Program-made: the position numbers and the translations under genes
From: Cololabis saira
Lineage: Eukaryota; Chordata; Actinopteri; Beloniformes; Belonidae
Direction: 5' to 3'
DNA length: 64,000 nt
NCBI RefSeq assembly: GCF_033807715.1
Contig: NC_084599.1
Location: 1,470,501 to 1,534,500, forward strand
The notes under the pieces: model-generated
Seen by the model: only the letters and a program-made list of their open reading frames with translations
Told to the model about the DNA's origin: nothing
The model's database searches: none
Part shown: positions 56,585-64,000 of the stretch, piece by piece
Layout: each line of letters opens with the position of its first letter
How positions within the stretch are numbered: position 1 is the stretch's first letter

Positions 56585-57894
56585 TATGTTATGTTTTTTC
56601 TTTTTCTGTATATTTCAGTTACAAAAACAAAACTTGTTAAAGGATTCATAAAAGAGCTTCAGTAAACTCAAGAAAAACACAGCTTGTGTGGAGACCTCTT
56701 TTATTTTGTACGCGAGCTGTGTAGCTTCGACACGTAGTAACGTGAGGACTGCAAAACTGGGTCTCAAAAAAGGATATTAGGAGCCACGGTCTCCCAGAAG
56801 TAGAGCTTGGTAGATGTTCAAACTGCCATTCAGAATAAATGACAATAGTAGTAGTAGCAGTGGCGGCTGGTGATAAAACATTTTGGGGGGCGCACTGGCG
56901 AGTGGGGATTACAACACAACTATAAACTCTACTTGAACATACATTTTTTTGTTATTTTTTATTACATATCACTACATATACTACATGTACATATACATAT
57001 ACAACATATACATGTAGCATATTTACATAAACATTTAATTTTTCAAGTAACAAAATAACATTTGAACAATTTTTTCAGTTATTATATATAGATATTCTCT
57101 GAAAAATGGTTCAAATATGTTATTTTGTTATTTCAAACATTTTAAAATTTGTTTTGTTGATGAGAAAATATGTTTCTCTATTTTTCTTATTTTTGTGAGG
57201 GGAGATATATATTGTTTTTCGGCACTACCTTGTTCTCTATAGCTGATATAGCATGAATTACTCCTATGTGGGATCAATAAAGTTCTTATTTTTGCCATCT
57301 GAGAAAATTAAATATATTATATTTGGTGCCTAACTGTTTCCCAAGTACATTAATGCATGTGTGAATGAATAAATGAGACGTAAAACGTACATTTCTTTGT
57401 AGAAAGGCGCTTTATGAAAATAAGTCAATTTACTTGTATTAGTTTACAGCGCAGTCTTGCCACATCCAATATGGCGGAGACGTTGACGTATCGCAGCAGC
57501 TCCATGGGAGGAGGAGGAGACGTGTCTATGGTTTTACCCAGAATCCCCTGCAGCAGCTCCATGGGGCGGATACGGATACATGTCTATGGCTGTGACTCGT
57601 TATATAATACATCCATGCTGTGACTCCGTTGAGTCATGAGTAACTGCAGGCAGGGAGTAGCGAGTGACATCACAGGGGGGCGTGCTGCGAACTAAGCACT
57701 GGGCGTACCGCAAACCAAGCCGCCCAATGAAATTCAAACGCGGGGAACATATATTTCCCGATCGTTTATCATTTTATTCTTTTATCTTTGTCTTTTTCTT
57801 TTATCTTTAGCTCATTTTTAATAACCATGTATATACACCACCACTAAAAATGCATGGAACTATTAATAATGCATGAATATGTGATGGTAGGCAA

Positions 57895-57896
<2 letters not shown>

Positions 57897-57970
<74 letters not shown>
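57897..57970. repeat. (CA)n microsatellite
   Basis: Pure CA tract within the 2.1-kb TIR element. Confidence 0.95.
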
Positions 57971-57972
<2 letters not shown>

Positions 57973-58151
57973 AAACTTTTATCTTTTATATAGGCACAGC
58001 ACTATTTACTATATGCTTAGTATCATTACAGATCTTCGTGATACACTAACCCTTACGTATAATTAATATTTGACACTGTTATACTACTTAGCATATCTGA
58101 TGTATTTTTTGTTCTTGCTTAGTAGGCCTAAATCGCTCTGAATTAAACGTC

Positions 58152-58156
<5 letters not shown>

Positions 58157-58221
<65 letters not shown>
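58157..58221. repeat. (TA)n microsatellite
   Basis: Pure TA tract within the 2.1-kb TIR element. Confidence 0.95.
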
Positions 58222-58227
<6 letters not shown>

Positions 58228-59899
58228 ATTTACAATTTAGGCATTTAGCAGTAGCCTATATATTATAGATAAACACATACTTGGATGAATCCGCAATTAT
58301 CTAATGGAAATAGTTATAATAAATTAGATAAATATAATGTATAATGTTGGTTTACAATGATGTCATTGTAAACCCACTGATTGGCTTGGATCGCAGCACA
58401 CCCACTGCAGTTCTCACCACGCCCCCACTCCCCTCGCACCACGCCCCCCCTCCCTGCCTGCAGTTACCCATACTTGACTCCGTTTGTAGCGAGCGACAGA
58501 TACAGTCGCGCATCTACACTGTCAGGGGTGTGACTTTGATTGACAGCTCATGAATCAATCAGATTGGATGAAGAATGACAGAAAACACGCTGATTGGCCA
58601 CGGAGGAGAGAGCTGCGTCCCAAGGAGAAGCTTTAAGTAACCAATTAGAGACCAGCATGAAGTCACATGGAAGAAAAGTTTAAGAACATACAATACACAC
58701 TCATTTGACCGACGCCCCTCGCCACTGAAACCTATGTATTTCAGTCTGCACAAAAAACAACTCTGAATAAACCTAGTATGAAAAATTAGGCTTAGGCTTG
58801 AAAAATTAAGTCAGACACATTTTATGAGTGCACAGATGTGATAATTATGTTTTTATTACGTCATTTATGTGTACTGCGTCTAAATTTATTTTTTTTCCCC
58901 CTGTAATTTTAATGGGGGCGGCGCCCATGCGCCCCCTATTGACAAGCCGCCACTGAGTAGTTTTTAATTTATTTTTATTAAGATTTCAATTTAACGTGTC
59001 ACCTTGATCAGGTCACATCTGAGGTTTTTGCTCTCTCAGATTTTTACTTTATTTTGGTGTCTATAGTACACTAGTAACTTATAACTTATATAATAACTTA
59101 TTTTCAATCACTTGTCATAGATAGAAGCTCACATTTGAAGGGGATCACAAACACAGCTTTTGCAAGAATTCTTTTTTTTTTTTTTTTTAATTTTGTTTGT
59201 ATTTCGAAGTGCACTCAAATATTACAATCTCCAAACATGAGAGAACAGAAAGAGAGAAGGGATATACTTCCAGAGGTGCTGAAATCATACATGAATTGTC
59301 TCTCAGCCTTTCTTCCTGTTATATCAACTTATAGTCCACTTCTTCTTACTTTTGAAAAGGAAAAAAATAAAATGGGTACAACAAATAAGCAAAGCCATGT
59401 GCATATTCATACGCACCATCCCCACACCTGTGCGTATATACTTAAGCACATCCTTACACCCATATACATATACACGTACCATAAAAATAAAAATATTGAA
59501 TGATAAGTGTATAACTATATACATCCAGAGAGAGATAAAGTAAAAGGAACATACAGCAGTTTGGCTTCACTGTTTCATAAACCTACTATAATGGTCAAAA
59601 CAGGCACCAAGATGAATGTATCCTATGGAGATGCAAAAAACAAAGAAAAACAAAAAAAAAAAAACAATGTCCTTCAATGCATTGTTATATCCAAATCTGG
59701 TCTCAGGGGACCAATATACTGCCTCCATTTTTCACAACATTGTAAAAAGTAGCCCATTTTAAGATTTATCGAGAAGGTGATCTATTCCATCTTATATATT
59801 TCAAAAGTCACATCTATCCAATCGTTTGAGGTAGGCCCTGAAGCCATCATCCATTTTTTGGTTAAAGCCTTTTTCCCAGCCGTCAATAATATACCCATG

Positions 59900-61056
59900 T
59901 ATCAATACCTCTCAATTCTAGGGGGTAAAGACCCAGGTATATGGTTTTAAAATCAAAAAGGTATTTGTATGTTAAAGATGGTTTGTATGGCTCCATGTAT
60001 GTCAGTCCAATATTTCAATATGTTTCGACAAGCCCAAAAAATATGAAAGTGATTTGCCACTCGACAACCACAATTTCTCCAACACTGAGAGTTACCATTG
60101 TCGTAATGTGACTTCACATGTGGGGTAATAAAAAACCTTGCAACATTCTTCCAGCAGAATTCCTTCCATGCATGAGATTTTGTGCATTTCTACTGAGAAG
60201 AGCATATATCCTGCCATTCTTCCACTGTTATTCGTAAACCTCCTTCTTTCTCCCACCTTTCCTTAATATATTCAGTGGAGTGGTTCTCCAGAGCCTTAAT
60301 ACACTTATATAATTGTGATATAATCCCTCTATTTTTTTCTGATTTGTATGCATTTATGAATAGTTGAGTAAAAGCTTTATTGGTATCTTTAGTATCAATC
60401 TTTTTGATCTTTTGATTGTAATAATTTCTTAATTGGAAAAATCTCAATTGATCATCTCTTTCTAATGTGTATGTCTCTCTTAGAGTTTGAAAGCACATCA
60501 TTTCATTTTTTTCTACGATGCCACTCATAGATGTTATGCCTTTTGTTATCCAGGATTTGAATCTATGGTCGAGAGTATTTGGAGTAAACTCTGAGTCATA
60601 TGCACACCAACTTAGGATTTTAACATCCTCTTCTAGGTCATGTTTTTCTATAACCTTTTTCCAGACTTTCAGCACTGATTTTACCCATGGGTTTTTTTTA
60701 ATTTATCTATGTATCTCGGCAGGTTTTTGTCTGGCAATATGGCCTGTATATGAATACCAGGTAATATTTTAGTTTCAATATCCTTCCATTGTGCAATGTA
60801 GGATGGGTTACACCAACACAATAAAGTTCTGATTTGTGCTGCGTTATAATAACGGTAAACCCCAACCTCCTTTTTCTTTGGGTAGCTGTAACGTTTTGAA
60901 TAAGACTCGAGGTCTTTTTCCTTGCCATATAAATCTCGAGATCATCTTGTCCCATTCTGCAAATTTATCTTGGGTAACTGTAACTGGAAGGGCCTGGAAA
61001 AGATATAGGAATCTTGGTAAAACATTAATCTTGATTGTTTCTATTCTCGAGCTCAA
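59900..61056 (-). pseudogene. L1 ORF2: C-terminal region with zinc knuckle
   Basis: Pieces in changing frames: IETIKINVLPRFLYLFQALP and ISRFIWQGKRPRV (60844-61056), WKKVIEKHDLEEDVKILSW to WQDICSSQ (60190-60675), and near 60060-60110 SQCWRNCGCRVANHFHIFWAC, the Cys/His knuckle of L1 ORF2. At least three frame breaks. Confidence 0.85.
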
Positions 61057-61211
61057 GCTCAGGAAGGGTACAAGATTCCACCTTGCAAGGTCTTCTTTAA
61101 TTTTACAGTGCAGAGGGTCATCATTTTTCTCATAACCTTGATATGTCCTTGGGTAAGATCACCCCTAAGTATTTAAAGGATTCTGTTTTCCACTTCAATG
61201 GGTATGCATTC

Positions 61212-61568
61212 TTAAATTTTAGCAGATAGGCTTAAGTTGTATGTAAGAATTTCGGTCTTGTTAATATTAAGCTTATATCCTGATAGTGGGCCAAGCGCTT
61301 GTAAGAATTTCATCACTTCAGGCAAAGATGTCTCAGGTTGTCTTAAATATAAGAGGACGTCATCCGCGTAACATGCTATTTTATGTTCTATTCCATTAAT
61401 TGTAATGCCACTAATTTTATCATTCTGTCTAATATATTGAGCAAGTGGCTCCAAAAAAATCGCGAAAAGGAGTGGGGACCAGGCACAACCCTGTCTCACT
61501 CCTCGTTCTAATGAAATAGGATGGGATATGTGACCATTGATTTTGAGTTTTGAGTTTCGGATTGTCAT
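61212..61568 (-). pseudogene. L1 ORF2: RT second half
   Basis: Reads RGVRQGCAWSPLLFAIFLEP, then IACYADDVLLYL with the catalytic YADD, then LSGYKLNINKTEIL. It is separated from the previous frame by a shift near 61590 and followed by a further break near 61212. Confidence 0.92.
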
Positions 61569-61616
61569 AAATAGCTTTTATAGCGTTTATCGCTGGTTCA
61601 TTGAAACCAAATTTAT

Positions 61617-63467
61617 TTAGAACTTTGTAAAGATATTGCCAGCTGACCGAATCAAAGGCTTTTTCGCGTCTAAACTTAGTATCATAGCCTTAACTTTTTG
61701 TTGTCGAATATGATCCATAATATGTAATGTACGTTTTATATTATCATGTGTTTGACGCATGCGTATAAATCCTGTTTGGTCGTTATGGATCAAATTGGGG
61801 AGGAATTCTTCCAATCTTCTTGCCATTACAGATGTGTATATACGATAGTCAACATTAAGGATGGAGATTGGTCTATATGACCCACATTCAATCCTATCCT
61901 TTCCCTCTTTCGGAATAAGAGATATAATGGCCTCTTTCCACGTGGGCGGAGTCACTGCCTTCTCTAGAGCCCAGTTGCATGTTGTTAGCAGAATAGGCAT
62001 GAGCTCCTTTCTGAATGCCTTATACCACTCGGTTGTGAAACCATCACTTCCTGGTGATTTGTTAGCTTTTAATCTGGTGATGGCTTCATTTAATTCTTTT
62101 GTAGTTATTTTAGCATTCAGGGCCTTGTTTTGGTCTTCAGTCAACACTGGTAGTTCTAATGTCTCCAGAAAGGAGTCAATTTGGTCGTCATTATCCTCAG
62201 ACATTCTAGAGTATAATCGTTTGTAAAATAGTTCAAAGATTGTTTGTATTTTGTCCCGTTTGTTCTCTATATAATTTTTCTGAGGGTCTCGTATTTTGTA
62301 TATAGTGCTGTCCGCCTCTTTCTTTCTCAATTTTCTTGCTAATAGTTTTGTGAACTTAGAGCCGTTCTCATAGTACTTTTGTTTAGTAAATAACATTTTT
62401 GTTTCAATTTCTTGTGTATAAATCATGTCTATTTCATTTCTAATTTTCTTTACCTGCTGTAGTATGTTGGTGTTTTGGCCCTGTGCATGTTTATTTTCCA
62501 GCAATTTTAATTGGTTTTGTAGATCTAGTAGTTTCTTCTGCCGTTTTTTCTTCTTCAGTGAGGCCACAGCTATAATTTTGCCTCTCAGAACAGCTTTTGC
62601 TGCATCCCATATCATAGGAGGTGAGACGTCCTCGGTAACATTATCCTCTATATACATTTGAATTTCTGTGCTCATTCGCTTTTTAAATGACGGGTCATTG
62701 AGAAGGCTCGAATTGAAACACCATGTTGTATTTCTAGGGCTGTTCTCCAAGTTTAAGGTGATATATATTGGGGCGTGGTCACTCAGGTCCATCGATCCTA
62801 TGTCTGCATCCTTAATCCTTGATCTATCTTTACCGAAAGTGATGAAATAATCAATTCTGGTATACACAGAATGAGGGGCAGAGTAATGTGTATATTGCCT
62901 ACTTTTGGGGTACATGTCTCTCCATATGTCTATTAAACCGATATCTTTCAATAATTTATTGAACTTTTTAGCTACTGCTTTATGAGTGTGAGTATGGTTC
63001 GACACATCCAATTTTGGTTGCAAGTGAACATTCAAATCCCCTCCACATATTAAGATACCCACAGTTCCACTTATTATTATGTCAAATATCTTTTGAAAAA
63101 AAGAGAAGTCACTACTAGGAGGGGCGTAAATATTTAAGAGAGTGATCTCATTCCCATCTATTGCACCCCTCACTAGAATAAACCTTCCCTCCTTATCTTT
63201 TTGCTCATATTTATGTTCAAATGAAATCTTGTTTGAAATCAAAATGGCTACCCTTCGTTTGTGATTAGATTTATAGGATGAAAAAAAGATTTTTGTAAAT
63301 CCCATTTTACAAAGTTTTTCATGTTCCTTACTATCCAAATGTGTCTCCTGTAGGTAAACAATATGTGCCTTCTCTTTTTTCATTTTGGCAAGTATTTTAC
63401 TGCGTTTAATGGGGTTAAGGATACCGTTAACATTGAAGGAAACTATCTTAATATTTTCACGTGCCAT
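61617..63467 (-). pseudogene. L1 ORF2: endonuclease and first half of RT
   Basis: 616-residue frame from MARENIKIVSFNVNGI. The APE endonuclease is complete: FNVNG, LQETHL, LLNIYAPP, GGDLNV, YTRIDYF and DLSDHAP. RT begins with KANKSPGSDGFTTEWYK, SYRPISILNVDYR and NDQTGFIRMRQTHDN. It ends SLDAKKPLIRSAG where a one-base loss changes the expected KAFDSVSWQYLYK to another frame. A functional protein would need the missing base, so it is classed as a pseudogene; the endonuclease part is intact. Confidence 0.92.
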
Positions 63468-64000
63468 CTCTCATATGAGTTGTCTCAAATAACTCCAAAA
63501 CCTCTGCTGCAAACAGTCTCTCTGGCAGAACAAGAAAACAAAAACAGTGAATACTGGGAAAAATAACACTTAACAAAATCAACAAAAAAAGGGAAAGGTT
63601 TCCACGGATTGACCCTTTAACTGACTAGAGAAAATCTCTAATCTGGAAGGGAAAACCTCTCTACACCGACGTGAGAGTAGGGCCCTCCAAAGCAGTATGG
63701 TCCATAAAATAAATGTGTCCATCACAAATTCTTTCTATTTTCATCCTCCGACTGAATTTTCAACTCTTTCTTTTTATATGGAATACGTGAAGAGAGCAAT
63801 ATCTTCCCATCCGAGAAAAGTATTTGCTTATTTTGCCTCAAACTGTTCAATTTCCTTCATCATGTCATATTTTACATTATGTAATGAGTAGTTACAGTTT
63901 GCTCTTCGTTAATCAGTGTTACCTCATGTGTAGGCTTTTATCCGGGACAGTTTTGTCCATTTTTAGGAGGGGGAATCCCTACTGAATACCTGAAGCCTTT
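63468..64000. other. Upstream of L1 ORF2, nothing firm
   Basis: Expected to hold the ORF1-ORF2 spacer of the L1. A weak minus-strand open stretch near 63700-63890 has stops and no recognisable domain. Confidence 0.4.

Larger units (their letters stand above)
56858..58955. mobile_element. 2.1-kb non-coding TIR element with AGTAG duplication
   Basis: Ends CAGTGGCGGCTGGTGATAAA and, in reverse, CAGTGGCGGCTTGTCAATAG; GGGGGGCGCA and GGGGGCGCAT follow. AGTAG flanks both sides (56853-56857 and 58956-58960). No transposase. It contains a (CA)n tract (57897-57970) and a (TA)n tract (58157-58221). Superfamily not assigned. Confidence 0.75.
59171..63467 (-). mobile_element. L1-type LINE, ORF2 and 3' end
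   Basis: Minus-strand L1 with its 3' A tail at 59171-59188 (seen as T's) and ORF2 starting at 63467. The 3' UTR matches the short copy at 24766-24927. ORF2 is spread over several frames by indels. Upstream of ORF2 (63468-64000) no clear ORF1 was identified; a short open stretch (MMKEIEQFEAK) near 63850 may be its end. The element probably continues past the window. Confidence 0.9.

Overview
The window is vertebrate genomic DNA, most likely from a ray-finned (teleost) fish. One host gene is recognisable: a minus-strand Dbl-family Rho guanine nucleotide exchange factor of the MCF2L (DBS/OST) type. Eleven exons between 52443 and 15589 read in order through the second half of the DH domain, the whole PH domain, a serine-rich linker and the first half of an SH3 domain. 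Splice phases match at every junction. The 5' part of the gene (Sec14, spectrin, first half of DH) must lie to the right of the window. The exon completing the SH3 domain was not found; a possible terminal exon sits at 11781-11872. No RNA gene, CRISPR array or bacterial-type operon was seen.

Almost everything else is mobile-element or tandem-repeat DNA typical of fish. At the left end (1-9272) a DIRS tyrosine-recombinase retroelement abuts a Tx1/L1-type LINE. That LINE carries two nested L2-type LINEs, and its poly(A) end abuts a minus-strand CR1/L2-like LINE that is cut off inside its RT. From 9273 to 25200 lie microsatellites, a TTAA-flanked DNA transposon with a P2X7-ballast-like cysteine motif, a 33-bp minisatellite, a tRNA-derived SINE, a Tc1 whose core promoter and transposase have each become minisatellites, MITEs and LINE tails.

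From 25207 to 30628 two large minisatellites (19-bp and 11-bp units) fill one mcf2l intron. From 30.7 to 38 kb are mcf2l exons with a hAT MITE, a nearly intact Tc1 inserted in a (TA)n tract, a hAT 5' remnant, and a Rex3 remnant whose 3' region has expanded into an acidic-looking minisatellite. From 38.1 to 45.3 kb are a fish interspersed repeat in tandem and another minus-strand LINE.

From 46147 to 52299 a 6.15-kb THAP-type DNA transposon with about 545-bp terminal inverted repeats splits a (TG)n tract in an mcf2l intron. It holds a broken THAP/coiled-coil/HTH gene, a solo LTR, an L1 3' end, a palindrome and a TTAA MITE. From 53168 to 56003 there is a three-level nest (Tc1 containing Rex3 containing a small THAP element). 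The right end has a 2.1-kb TIR element and a minus-strand L1 whose ORF2 is broken by frameshifts. Gene function in the window is therefore confined to the mcf2l exons; the rest is a record of layered insertion and repeat expansion.
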